The notes below the pieces were generated by a model that saw only the letters and a list, made by a program, of their open reading frames with translations, was not told the DNA's origin and searched no databases. From assembly GCF_001632365.1 (NCBI RefSeq), contig NW_024468515.1, positions 217,070-281,069 of the forward strand: a DNA stretch of 64,000 nt. Direction: 5' to 3'. The DNA is from Laetiporus sulphureus 93-53. Lineage: Eukaryota > Basidiomycota > Agaricomycetes > Polyporales > Laetiporaceae. Shown here one piece after another: positions 38,627-49,626 of this stretch (position 1 is the stretch's first letter; every line of letters starts with the position of its first letter). The position numbers and the translations under genes are program-made.

Positions 38627-40874
38627 ATGTCTTTCACGCCGCAATACCATGCCTTTTCCCTCCCGCGGGAACTTCTGGACACTTTGATACCCCGGAACGT
38701 CGTGAACCAAGAGCCATCCCCTCCTGAACCCGAGCCTGTGGCTACTCCGCCCACTGGGACCACCTCACGCGCATGCAACATCTGTCTCGGCGCAAGCTTT
38801 GCAGACGTAGACGAGCAGCGCATTCACTACCGTTCCGATTGGCATCGATACAATGTCAAAGTGCGTCTCAACGGTGGCAATCCGGTCACGGAAGCCCAGT
38901 TCTCTCAATTAGTGAATGGTGCGTGTTAGAGGGTTCTAGGAGTTTTGTTGTATCTAATCTGAAATAGGTCTGGAGGACTCGATATCAGGATCTGCTTCCT
39001 CGTCCGAAGGCGAATCCGACGACTCGGACGCCGTAGCCGCTCTCGTACAGAAAACTCGCAACCTTGTGAGGCCGCCTTCTCCCGACTCCGCCTTGCCATC
39101 AGTTCCCAAGACGCCGCTGGCGTGGTTCCACTCTCCGCCGTCCACACAGATCGGCTTGTACAAAGCCATCTTCCCAACCTCCGCAACACCGTCAACATAT
39201 CTGGACGAACTGAAGGAGATGCAGAAAGGTGGAGAGGAAGGGCGCACATGGGCCATTTTCATGACTGCCGGAGGGCACTTTGCGGGTGCAATTGTTCGCG
39301 TGAAGGCTCCGGATAGCGAGGTGGATGACCAGGGCGGCTTGACTAAGAAGGGAAAACCGAGGAAGCCGAAACCTGACATGGAAGTGCTGAAGCACAAAAC
39401 GTTCCACCGATACACTAGTCAGTGAAGTTGACGCCTTACCGTACAAGACATGCTAACTTCGGCTCCCTCCATCAGCTCGTAGAAAACAGGGTGGATCTCA
39501 ATCGATTAATGACAACTCGAAGAGCAAAGCGGTCAGTGCCGGCGCCATGCTTCGTCGATATGGCGAGCAGGCGTTGCGAGATGTGAGCTTTGTACAGTCG
39601 CTTGCTCTGACAGTTGCGCTCACTCAAGAAAGTAATGTAGGACATCCGCAACCTCTTGCAAGATTGGGCGGAGGAAATCGATCATTGTGAGCGGATATTC
39701 ATCCGCGCTAGCGTCTCGAATAAACGCATCTTCCTTGATTACGACGGCGCTGTAATTAACAAAGGTATGTCATGCGGCGGCGTACCCCTCGGAATCTTCA
39801 TGTTGATGTCTGATTATAGGTGATGAGCGCCTGCGCACGTTCCCTTTCCCCACACGCCGTCCGGTAAGTCTAGTCCCCGCGTTGCAGGTATTACAGCTAA
39901 CAGTTTCCTAGACACAATCTGAACTATCGCGATGTCTCTTGGAGCTCACCCGCGTGAAGGTGTCCCATTTGACTGAAGAGGCGCTTCGCGCGCAGGACGA
40001 GGCTTTCCTTGCCTCTCTCCTGAGGCCGAAGCCAAGACTTCCTGTTGCAGCATCACCTTCGGAACAGGAGAAAGTCAAGGAGAAGCCTCATTTCACAAAA
40101 GAAGAGGACTTATTCCGTGAGAAGTGGAGTCGACTACTGGATATGATCATGAGAGGTCGCTTTGATGCACTCAAAGCCTTCTGGGAACGTGAAGGCTCAA
40201 ATATTGGAGGCATTGATGTGTCAGTACCAGAATGGGCTGGGGAGAGAGGTGGGACCCTGTTGCAAGTGGCTGCACATGCTGGTCAAGCAGAAGTGACAAA
40301 ATGGCTGCTTGAGGACATGCATGCGGATCCCACTGTTGACGTGCCAACCAGCACAACGACGGAAGACGACGGTCATATCTCGGATGCATCGGATGCGCCG
40401 GCATTGCCTGTTGGCGTGCGACGCACAGCGTATGATCTCGCGCGCACCCGCGCAGTCCGCGACGTGTTCCGGCGATGCGCAGCTGCCCATCCTGATTGGT
40501 GGGACTGGCTGGGCGCGGAGAAGGGTGCGCGGGTGTCGAGCGTGCTGAGCGCGGAGATGGAGGAGGGCAGAGAAGAGAAGAAGAAGGCGCGGCGGAAAGG
40601 CCTGAAAGAACGCGTCAAGGAGCGCGAGGCGAAGGAGAAGGAGAGGGAGGTGCGGACGCCCAGTCCGCCGGTGGTGCCAGAAGTCAAGGAGGTGCGCACG
40701 GCGCCGAAGCAGGTTGAGAACCCGAACGGGCCGCGGAGGTTGGGCGGCTCGGCGGCGGCGAAGGAGGGACTTGCGGGGTTGACGCAGGAGATGAGGGCGA
40801 AGGTTGAGCGGGAGCAGAGAGCGCGCGCTGCTGAGGCTCGTTTGAAGGCGACAAATGCAAATGGTGGTCGTTGA
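38627..40874 (+). CDS. VMS1: Vms1/ANKZF1 peptidyl-tRNA hydrolase of ribosome quality control
   Basis: Vms1 releases nascent chains from tRNA on stalled 60S subunits and also binds Cdc48. The start at 38627 gives MSFTPQYHAFSLPRELLDTL. A C2H2 finger follows (CNICLGASFADVDEQRIHYR, SDWHRYN). The release-factor-like VLRF1 domain is spread over several exons: WAIFMTAGGHFAGAIV, LKHKTFHRYT, RRKQGGSQSINDNSKSKAVS, AGAMLRRYGEQAL and FLDYDGAVI. The GGSQS loop contains the glutamine used for peptidyl-tRNA cleavage in this family. An ankyrin-like part follows (GGTLLQVAAHAGQAEVTKWL), then a long Lys/Glu/Arg-rich coiled coil near the C-terminus, where the family's Cdc48-binding motif normally sits. It ends LKATNANGGR. 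Intact. Confidence 0.93.
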
Positions 40875-41497
40875 ACAAGCGACTCTCTTTTGGTTGGGGG
40901 GCCATTATATCATGATATTATTTCCTTATCACAGCTTTACGGTGCACACGTGCAAACCTTGAGCTCGAATGTTCAACTTCGGCAGCCACGCGAGCATGTG
41001 TGTCAGTTATTCGATGCATCATTCCCGCCACCCGCACCGATCTTTCGGGCAATTATCTGCCCCACCTTCCAAGACGTTTAATGCGCTGTGATGCTAACAT
41101 GTACATATGCTGTTTTATAGAGAAACCGGTACATTAAGGTAATTACTAGTGGCATGGGCTATGCTATCGCGAAATAAGGGTTGCTCGGAAGGTTGACATC
41201 GACACGTCGAAAGTTGTAAACTGCTATCACTTTTGGGCACTGCTGTAAGATTGCTCTCTCATGGCCCAGCATGGGCAGCAGGTTGAGAATATTAATCAAG
41301 CTGGCCTTTTTTTTGTCGGGTGGAATGATGTCGGTGACACGTTGCCTTTGCAGAAAACGATCGATCGAGATTGATTGAACATGGCCGATTCCGCATACAA
41401 CTTACACGTAAACGAGCGGCTGTCTTTGTACTCTTTCCATCTCGCTCGACGTTGACCGACTGTATTTGTCTTTCTTCTCACCGCCTCGACCCCCGAA
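40875..41497. promoter_or_regulatory. Spacer VMS1 to SEC53
   Basis: About 620 bp between two + strand genes, with no open frame that looks coding. It holds the VMS1 3' UTR and the SEC53 promoter. A T-run (about 41.306-41.313 kb) is seen; nothing else is distinctive. Confidence 0.35.
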
Positions 41498-42601
41498 ATG
41501 GTCTCTGCGAGTTTCGCTGATCGTCCGCTGAAGACGCTGGTTCTGTTCGACATGGATAACACGCTGACTCCAGCTCGCCAAGTATGTTCCACGCGCAGGA
41601 CGTGAATTCAACAGTGATCAACGATGTTTATAGAAGGCTTCCCTGGAGACGATGCAATTGCTTCGCTTGCTGCGCAAGAAAGCTGTTATTGGCGTTGTTG
41701 GAGGCTCTGACTTTGTCAAGGTCTCCGAGCAGCTGTCTGTGGCGGGATCCACAGGTCCGTGCAATGATCTCCGGCTGCGGACGCACTGACTCACTGTGCT
41801 AACAGTGCTAGAGGAGTTCGACTACACCTTCGCTGAGAATGGCTTGACGGCGTATAAAATGGGGCAGAGCTTGCCGTCGCAGTCGTTCATCAACTTCCTT
41901 GGTGAAGAGCGGTACAAGAAGCTGGTGAACTTCATATTGCACTACATTGCGGATCTTGACATCCCGATCAAGAGGCATGGCGTCTATACTGTTGCCGCAA
42001 TGACTCTCTGAACAAAGGCTTGCGCAGGGGGACATTCGTTGAATTCCGCAGGGGCATGATCAACGTCACTCCACTTGGACGCAATGCAACGTAAGCGGTG
42101 TCCTGGTTTTTTAGAGCATTCTTGTGTAATGTTATACCATCGGCCCGCAGGACCGCCGAGCGACACGAGTTTGAAGCGTATGACAAGGTACTCGACTTCT
42201 TTCCGCACGCGCCGTGACGCTACTGACTTATGCGATCCTGACGCAGCAATATGGAATCCGGACAGCTTTCGTAAAGGTCCTCGAGGAGAAGTTCCCCGAT
42301 TACGGCCTCACCTTCTCCATCGGCGGCCAAATATCATTTGACGTCTTTCCTACTGGATGGGACAAGACCTACTGTTTGCGTCATGTCGAGGACGAACAAT
42401 TTGACGAAATTCATTTCTTCGGAGACAAGACCCACAAGGTTCGTCGTTGTGTTGTGGCTTTTGATCTTGCAGTTGAAGCCCCGCAAACTCTAGGGTGGGA
42501 ATGATCACGAGATATATTCCGACTCACGGACTATCGGACACTCAGTTACGAGCCCTGCAGACACCATCCGTGTCGTAAAGGAACTCTTCTTCCTGGACTG
42601 A
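41498..42601 (+). CDS. SEC53: Phosphomannomutase (Sec53/PMM2, HAD superfamily)
   Basis: This enzyme converts mannose-6-phosphate to mannose-1-phosphate, supplying GDP-mannose for glycosylation. The start at 41498 gives [23 protein letters not shown] motif I reads [11 protein letters not shown], keeping both aspartates and the threonine but with Asn where DVDGT-type family members have Gly. Further family segments are [102 protein letters not shown] and [10 protein letters not shown]. The intron at 41975-42027 begins with GC rather than GT: no GT donor keeps frame, and the GC donor restores [10 protein letters not shown]. The product has about 250 residues, the normal size. It ends in LFFLD. 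Confidence 0.93.
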
Positions 42602-43032
42602 TTAATGCAACAGACTCGCGAACGGAGTATGGACGGACCGTAGCCCGACGTGATGGGTGTCACAGTCTGGCCTAGTTCCGGTAAACAGCTGTGATCAAGG
42701 CCTAGGGTAAATTAAATGTGCTCGTAGTTTATGTGACTGTGACTGTGATCATGGAGTCAACCTTGACTTCTTGGACAATGAAATTTATGGCCAACATATG
42801 GGATTGATAGAAATCTTGCTGTAGCAAGCTATATCGAAGGTATCATGGAGAATCAGTGGTCGTCATCAAGTACCTTGCGCCGCAAGCAAACTAGGAACGT
42901 ATACTGAGAGAACACATTTTCAATCATGTGATTAGTGACACTTTTCTCCGTCACATCTTTTTTGATATAGTTAGACCCAGCATAACGGTCACGCCACCGG
43001 TGACTAATGGTCCCCAATCTTCAACTATTTAC
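42602..43032. other. AT-rich spacer upstream of the C2H2 gene
   Basis: About 430 bp, clearly AT-richer than SEC53. It contains the SEC53 3' end and upstream sequence of the zinc-finger gene. An open frame runs into the C2H2 ORF from 42928 but starts with GTG, so an upstream spliced exon is possible. Confidence 0.35.
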
Positions 43033-44162
43033 ATGTTGTTTGCTAACGTGGGTCAACCATACATTGACTGTCGATGTCAAGTTTTCCCTTTTGCCATCAG
43101 CTTCACTGTCATTGGTATTACTGCAATCCTGTGGATACCAATGGATATCACCTTAACCTCTGAGAACATCATCGAGCATGCCCAACATGTTCTATGTCTA
43201 ATCGCTTGTGAATGGGGGGGATGTGAGGCAAAGTTGAACAGCTGGCGACAGCTACAGGAGGTATGTAGCCTTTTTCTTTATGGTTCTTTAGCTTTCTGGC
43301 ACTAATATCATTTTATATAGCATCTCAAGATGCACTGTCGAAACCAGCAGGCTAAAGTAAGCTTCATGGCTTAGTGCAATAAGCAGTGAAAGACGTAACA
43401 TAACTTAATCACTGTAGGGCACATATGATTGTCATTTCCACAGATGTGCTGGTCGCATTCACACATCCTTTGTTGACCTTTGGGAGCATGTCCAGCTCAG
43501 CCATCTGTCTCGTATTACATTAATTTGCCCCATCTCTGGTATGTCCTCTGCCTGATCTACAACAACCAGTACAACATTAACCATGGTCACCAGGTTGCCC
43601 TCACACCTTCAGTGGCCACCGATTATCACTCGTACCACACATTCAAGATATTCACATGGAGCTGGTTGGCAGACCGATTGCAGAAATCACTGGCAGGCTA
43701 AGGCCGACATACAGGCCATTTAGCCCAGTGCTTCGCAACCTGCCACCACTCCCCTCAAACAATGCACCCATCTACATGGTGACAGCCTTGCCCATGAGCA
43801 AAGCCAGCCATCCTCGAGGTCAGAGGTCAGAGATGTTGTCTCAGTTCACCCGAGGGTCAAGGAGGATGAGCCGGAAGGAGCTGGAGGAAGAGGAGGATGC
43901 TCAGCCATTCAGTGACCTTCCCAACCCTGACATGGAAGCAATCAATTTGTCTGGCAAGCTGATCCTTCAGCCCAGATCAGAGCAGCCATGGCTGCAGCTA
44001 TCTCGGCCATACAGCATGGGCCTCTCATCTCGAGTCGAGGGGACAAAGCCTCCAGTCAGCATTAGCTACAGGGCTTTCTGCACCAAGTTCCATGGGCTGG
44101 AAGAGGCAGCACTCATCAACGGCACAGGAGAGTGGCCTGATGCAGAGGAAGAAGGGCAGTAG
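43033..44162 (+). CDS. C2H2 zinc-finger protein, AT-rich gene
   Basis: The first in-frame ATG is at 43033; the start may lie further upstream. Spliced exons give three C2H2-type fingers with Cys-x4-Cys spacing: CEWGGCEAKLNSWRQLQE then HLKMH, CHFHRCAGRIHTSFVDLWEH then VQLSH, and CPISGCPHTFSGHRLSLVPH then IQDIH. Finger 1 is split after QLQE by an intron (about 43261-43320), and finger 3 by one after CPISG. The C-terminal part is Ser/Arg/Glu-rich (SRRMSRKELEEEEDAQPFS) and ends WPDAEEEGQ. Base use is AT-rich and unlike SEC53 and ERG7 on either side, more like the 50-54 kb transposon island. It may therefore belong to an expanded or mobile-element-derived family. DNA binding is likely; the target is unknown. 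Confidence 0.7.
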
Positions 44163-44461
44163 AGGATTACAAGGATTGGGCAAGGGATTATCTTACTAGT
44201 ACATTTTGAAGCAAGCACATTTTGCCGCATGCATTGTCTGCACACGTCGTTACATTGTTTCACAAGTTATGTATGTTGCTCATCGCATGATGTATTGAAT
44301 AGCATACACACTACATGCAGATCTCGCCGGACAATATCACTCTGCACTGAACTGCTTAAACGAACAAAACACGCTCGCAGTCGAGAAATACAAAAAATAC
44401 TAAGTCCGACAATGGTGCGAATCTCTGGGCGCGCGCACTCTGGTCTACAGCTGCGCACGTT

Positions 44462-47114
44462 CTATGTAGATCTGCTTTTTCTAAGTTCCTCCAGGTACCG
44501 ATGAGCACGTCCAAGCATCCAGATAGTGAACGAAAATTTAAAGTTTGGATAGGCAATAGTTACGCTCTTGTTGAAAATTCCTTCCATCGCTTCTTGAGAC
44601 CACGAGCCATCCTGACGCGTCAGTAATTACATATTAGGACGACGTACTGATGTTACGTAATTGAATGTCCACTCACGGCTTTCTGTCTCGACATGACAAG
44701 GTGTACAGCGCGTTCGATCGGCTCCGCACGAGGATAATGCGCGTAGATGAGCGCGAGTGTCGCCCAGCACGTTTGGACGACTTGCGTTTGCTCGTGTTCG
44801 ACCCATGTACTTGTTTCGCAGGACTGTAAATCAGTCGATTAAAGTGGTCCAGAATAACTTTCGTCAGGTCACTCTCCCTGCATTGAATAGTCGATTTACC
44901 TTATAACTCTCGCCCCAGCCACCGTCCTCTCGTTGATGGCTCAAAAGGAATTCGCAACCTTTGTGCGCATATGAACTGGTGGCATAGGTCTCCCCTACGA
45001 GTGCGAGACTCTCGCACGCGAACATAGCCGCATATGTGAAGCAGATACCCCACGAGCCGACCCAGCCACCGTCGGGCGTCTGCGCATCATGTACGTACCT
45101 GACCGCACGGTCTATCACACGCCTATCACAGCGTCAGCGCTCACAGTTCACGTATGGAAGTAGGATTGACGGGTGGTAACAGCCACGTACTGTATGTCGT
45201 TGGCCCGATAATGTGGGTAATATTTGCGGAAGGTAGACAATGCGGTGATAGAGGAAGTCGTACATTCTGGATAGCTGTGTTCGATCATGATCGCACCTGT
45301 AACGTGAATTCAGTGATGCAGCAGCAGCAGATCCGTGGGTCGCGACGGACCGAAGACCTCCGCTGGGTTTAAGTACTCCATCCATCGCGGTCCGCGAATA
45401 AGCTCGTAGCTCGCGAAGCCGCCGTCGGCATTTTGCATGCCCAGAATGAGATCTACAGCATCACAGAGCCGCCGTTCGCTGACGAGCTTGGGTGTCGATC
45501 TATCTCAAATTAGAAGAGGCCCAGCGTAAAACAAGGAACGCTTACTCAATATGCTTCTGGAGATACAACACCGCCTTCAGACCCTCTCCCGTACAGTCAC
45601 TGACAATGTACCCTTGCGTTTTTGTACTGAACGGCCAGGCGCCCTTGGTGGGATGTCTATAGCCCGACTGGAAGTGTTTGGGATTGTCCCGTATCTGGCA
45701 CTGATCGAGCCACTCCAGCGCTTTGATGAGACTTTCCTGATTTTCCTCCTCGAACGCCAGACCACTTTCGACAAGCGCCTGCGTGATAAAAGCGATGTCC
45801 CACAGTTGGGAGCCATTCGTACCGCACATCCGCATGCCCTCCGGTCCTATCCACATGAAGTCGGCACGCTTGTCGCGATGGAGCTTGTAGGCGGTGCTAT
45901 CCGGACCATCTACATGATAGCGCACGATGAGATTCATCATCTTGGACACTGGCCCGAGCGTCTGGTAGCCCGTGTTCTCATCCTCTTGTACTATCAGCCG
46001 GTAGCATTTATCGACGCCTGCTTTGCGGAGCGGAGGGAGCGCGCAGTATTCGTAGGCGGTGAGGATGGAATACAAGAAGTCAAAGAGGGCGGTGTGTGGC
46101 GCATAAAGGTCTACTTTGCAAATATTGTTGCGCTGCGCCGGCCAGTCAATCATGTGGTAATCTTGGGTATAAAGCTCCTGTCTGGATGTCAGTGCATCGA
46201 TCAGACAGGCACTACTGCACAAACCTGTCTTAAAGAGTGGATGAGATCATTCTCCTCCATTTTGTAGCGGATAGCATATAGGTACGCCATGGGTATGTAA
46301 ACGTTGCGGGTATGAATCCACCATCTGTGAGGGTGGAAGGGAAGAGCATCCGGAAGCAACCTGGCCGTTCTCAGATACAAACCGAACTCTCTGCAAAAGT
46401 GAATACTGACCACAACTCGGGAGGAATAGGATTGTTTCCATCCCAATCATACACATTCAGAACAGAAAGCCAGAACTTTCCCCAAGATGGCACACCGGTC
46501 GCGCCACCAAGCTTGTGAAGGGTCGCTCTTGCTCTCACAAGGGCTGGGTGATCAGGAGAAACACCAAGAATGCGCATGACGGTGTAGTTCATTGCAGTCC
46601 CAAATACGGTGGACTGGCCCTCAACGTGCCTGCACGGTCATGACATGACAGCTACAATGGATATAATTTGTGTAATAACGTACAGCCCCCACCCGCCATC
46701 TTGCGAATTTGCTCGATTGAGCAGATAGCGGATCATCTCGAGCCTCTCGGGCTCCGTGAAGCCCATCCCTGTCACGTACGAGCCAATGACGAGACCTGGC
46801 ATGAGGAACATAGGTCCGCCATACTCGCCTGGCCAGTGACCGTCTTTGGCTTGAAGATGCTTGTAGAATGTGTAGCCATTGCGCGCAGCATCCAGCGCGT
46901 TCTTGGGTGGTGGCAACGCAGGGGGATTGAGCGGGATGCCGAGCCAGTACTTGTCGATGTCCGTCTGCTCCCAGGCGTTACAATCGTCGTCCGATTCAAG
47001 ATAGTGCCAGGTGTGACGACCATCCTCAGAAGAGCGCAATCGCCAGCGAGAATAGTCTGTGAAGGGCTGCTCGCCGGTGGCGGGGATGTCGATGGGTGTG
47101 TAGCATCGCAACAT
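44462..47114 (-). CDS. ERG7: Lanosterol synthase (2,3-oxidosqualene cyclase)
   Basis: This enzyme cyclises 2,3-oxidosqualene to lanosterol, the first sterol of the ergosterol pathway; it is an ER and lipid-particle enzyme. The start at 47114 gives [15 protein letters not shown]. Repeated QW-type motifs are visible ([66 protein letters not shown]). The segments [51 protein letters not shown] and [14 protein letters not shown] are typical of the family. The acid motif around 45584-45598 reads DCTGE, where the commonly cited form is DCTAE; the catalytic Asp is kept. Family length (about 730 residues) is preserved over about ten exons. The last exon reads [20 protein letters not shown]. No lesion seen. 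Confidence 0.93.
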
Positions 47115-47803
47115 GGTCGTGTTCTGTCTCCGTTCGTGTCCCGAGTCGACGTGAGTGTTATGTATGCAAGAGGTGGTACGATTCGTGAATATCAGCTTGT
47201 TCGGATCCGCTGTCTGATTATGCCTGCTTAAGGTAGTATACGATCGCAGGGAAAGTGGCGAGTGACCTCAGCTCCCCTCCCACCGACCACCCCGCAGAGT
47301 CTAGTGGCTACAACGATGTTGTCATGTAGGACCATGCTACGTAGTTACTCATTATTGCCGCCAACCTTCCGACTTAAGAGTAGTGACTACCATTACCTAC
47401 TGCATTCCGCCTATTCTTTCTTCGTCCCATGCATCCTTTCCGTCCTTTTCATTTCGCCCACAACGTGTAATTAGGCCCGAGCGGCGACCGTGATTCCATT
47501 AGTTGGGATAGCGGTATATGAATCGTATTTAAACCGGCGAGTGACCGTGTCGTCTAACACGTCGCGTTGAGCCTAACTCTGCCTAACTTCAATGCGCGTC
47601 CATCCTTGGTCCATCCATCCCATCGCCCGTCTTGACCACCCTCCTCGCCATCTGCCTTGGCCAGCTCTCACACGCTTCTCGAGTGGTCTTCGAGTACTGC
47701 TAACTGTCCCCTTTCCTCTATCTCGGGAGTACAAAGCTGTCTTTCCTCACCGAGTGTACCAGGCCGGTGAAACCAAGAACTGAAGCCGGACTTTACTGTC
47801 GAG
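47115..47803. promoter_or_regulatory. Divergent promoter region ERG7 / ARP9
   Basis: About 690 bp between start codons on opposite strands. A TATA-like tract (cgtatttaaac, about 47.52 kb) lies on the ARP9 side, roughly 280 bp upstream of its ATG. CCAAT-like or sterol-type elements were not clearly seen. Confidence 0.4.
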
Positions 47804-49626
47804 ATGAGCAGTGGAACGTTCCGCGACTCTTTCATAGTCATCCTGGACACAGGCCGCACGACCATCCGTGCCGGTCTCGGGCTACACGATCTTCTTCGCA
47901 CCCCCTCAGTCGTGAGTACATACGAACAAGCTGTATCTCTTCATTCATGTGAACGGGCATCACTCCCTAGGATATTCTCGCACGCGTAGGTCTTCCGCGC
48001 TCCTTCTTCGCTCCCTCAGACGCGAACGATAACGGGGATATCGCGCAAGGCGACCCATCCATAACCAAGGCTGTGATTGCTAATGCAAAAGTGACGGATT
48101 ACCTCGTGGGTGTCCAGTTGGATGAGGCTCTTGCAGGGAACGAGGACGTGGCTATCTTCTGGCCGTTTGCAGATGGAGACGTGAGCGATTGGGAGCAGGC
48201 AGAGGCGCTCTGGTGAGTACCACATGTCTCCTTTTGACCTGCAGACAAATTATGGCCTCAAGCCGTAAATTTCAAGGGTATCTGCTGATGCTCGGTTAGG
48301 AAACACGTCTTCTTTACTAGACTACCGCTTCGCCGATCACAAATGGAGTCGCCCGTGTTGCTGTCCCTCCCTGCAGGTCTCTCGCGCGCAACATACGAGC
48401 GCGTCTGCCAGATGTTCTTCGAGCGCTTCAACGTCGCCGGTTTCGGCGTCGTGGAGCGTCCACTCGCCCAGTTCTACTCGGCCGTAACTGCCTCAGGCCA
48501 ACTTTCAGGCGTGGTGGTCGACATCGATCGTGAATGGACGGACATCACACCAATATCTGACGGGCTGATTGTACAGGGAGCGCGGATGCAAGTGAGGGTT
48601 GGCATGAATGATTGTAGGAGACATTTGACAAGAGTGCTGAGGGGCAATCAAAATGTCATGGGTGCAGTACAAGAGATCTTGCAGGAGGAGGGGAAAGACC
48701 CAAGCGAGGAGGCACAACTGTCTGTGCTTGAGGGCCTTGCAGACCAGTTATGGGCCGAGGGCCAAATCAAGGTCCTCCATGAGGGCGAAGGGGGCACCCT
48801 CGAGGACGATCTCGACGGTTCAAACTCAGGCGAGTTGAACATCGCCGCTATCGTTGTCGCAGGAAAAGAGAAAGCCGTGATCGAGAGCGGGATGAAGAAG
48901 AAGGCGGCAAGGGAAAAGGCTAGCGCGGCGGAGCAGGCGAGGGCACGAGAGATCGAGGCAAAGGATCTGATCGAGGTGAAATGGAGGGGTAAGACGGTGA
49001 CAGTCGGAAAGGAGCGGCACCGATACTGCGAGCCGTTGTGGGACGCGGGACTGAGGGAGCGGAAGGGCAAGGAAAGGCAGACAGCTAATAGAAGGGACGT
49101 GCCTGAGCTCCCTTTGCATATAGCAGTTGGAGAGGCGGTCGCGAGGACGGAGGTCGATCAGCGTGCATACATCTGGCAGGGACTGTTCGTGACCGGCGAC
49201 ATCACGGACCACGTCAAAGGTGAGCTGAGTGCAACTCTGCAAACGCGGTGGTAATCTAATAGCTCGCGTAGGATTGGGGGCGGCACTTCAAAGCCGCCTT
49301 TCATCATTCCTTCTCGTCAGTCTGGATCCGTCGGGTAATGAGGTCCAGCCGCGCAGCATTCATACGCTTAAGATACCCGATTACTTCGCTGAGTACAGAG
49401 AAAAGGGTGATGGATTGGCCTCTTTCTTGGGCTCGAGCATTGTTGCGAAAGTGCGTGTTCCGTTGCAACACCAGTGGTTGAGGTTCACTTGCAAGGCAAA
49501 TGACTAATGCTTCACTCTCCGTAGATATCATTCGGCGACTCGGCGGGAAAGAACTTTGTTTCGAAGGCAGACTACATAAATATGGGCCCAAGGGCTGTGC
49601 TGGGCATGTCGCCATCACTGCTGTAG
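47804..49626 (+). CDS. ARP9: Actin-related protein Arp9-like (SWI/SNF or RSC subunit)
   Basis: This looks like the nuclear actin-related protein that couples with another ARP on the helicase-SANT module of SWI/SNF-class remodellers. The first exon starts MSSGTFRDSFIVILDTGRTT, where actin has the phosphate-1 loop. DILARVGLPRSFFAPSD follows after an intron. Actin-fold segments include ESPVLLSLPAGLSRATYERV, CQMFFERFNVAGFGVVERPL, FYSAVTASGQLSGVVVDIDR and EWTDITPISDGLIVQGA. A charged insertion (KKKAAREKASAAEQAR) occurs in the second half. The C-terminal exon reads GDSAGKNFVSKADYINMGPR, AVLGMSPSLL. The phosphate loops are degenerate (DTGRT and DIDRE), so ATP hydrolysis is unlikely. Arp9 rather than Arp4, Arp6 or Arp8 is my best reading from that and the insert. 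Confidence 0.82.

Noticed and set aside
45551..46267. 238-codon + frame opposite ERG7
   Set aside because: Antisense shadow; the - strand carries clear cyclase motifs through the whole interval.
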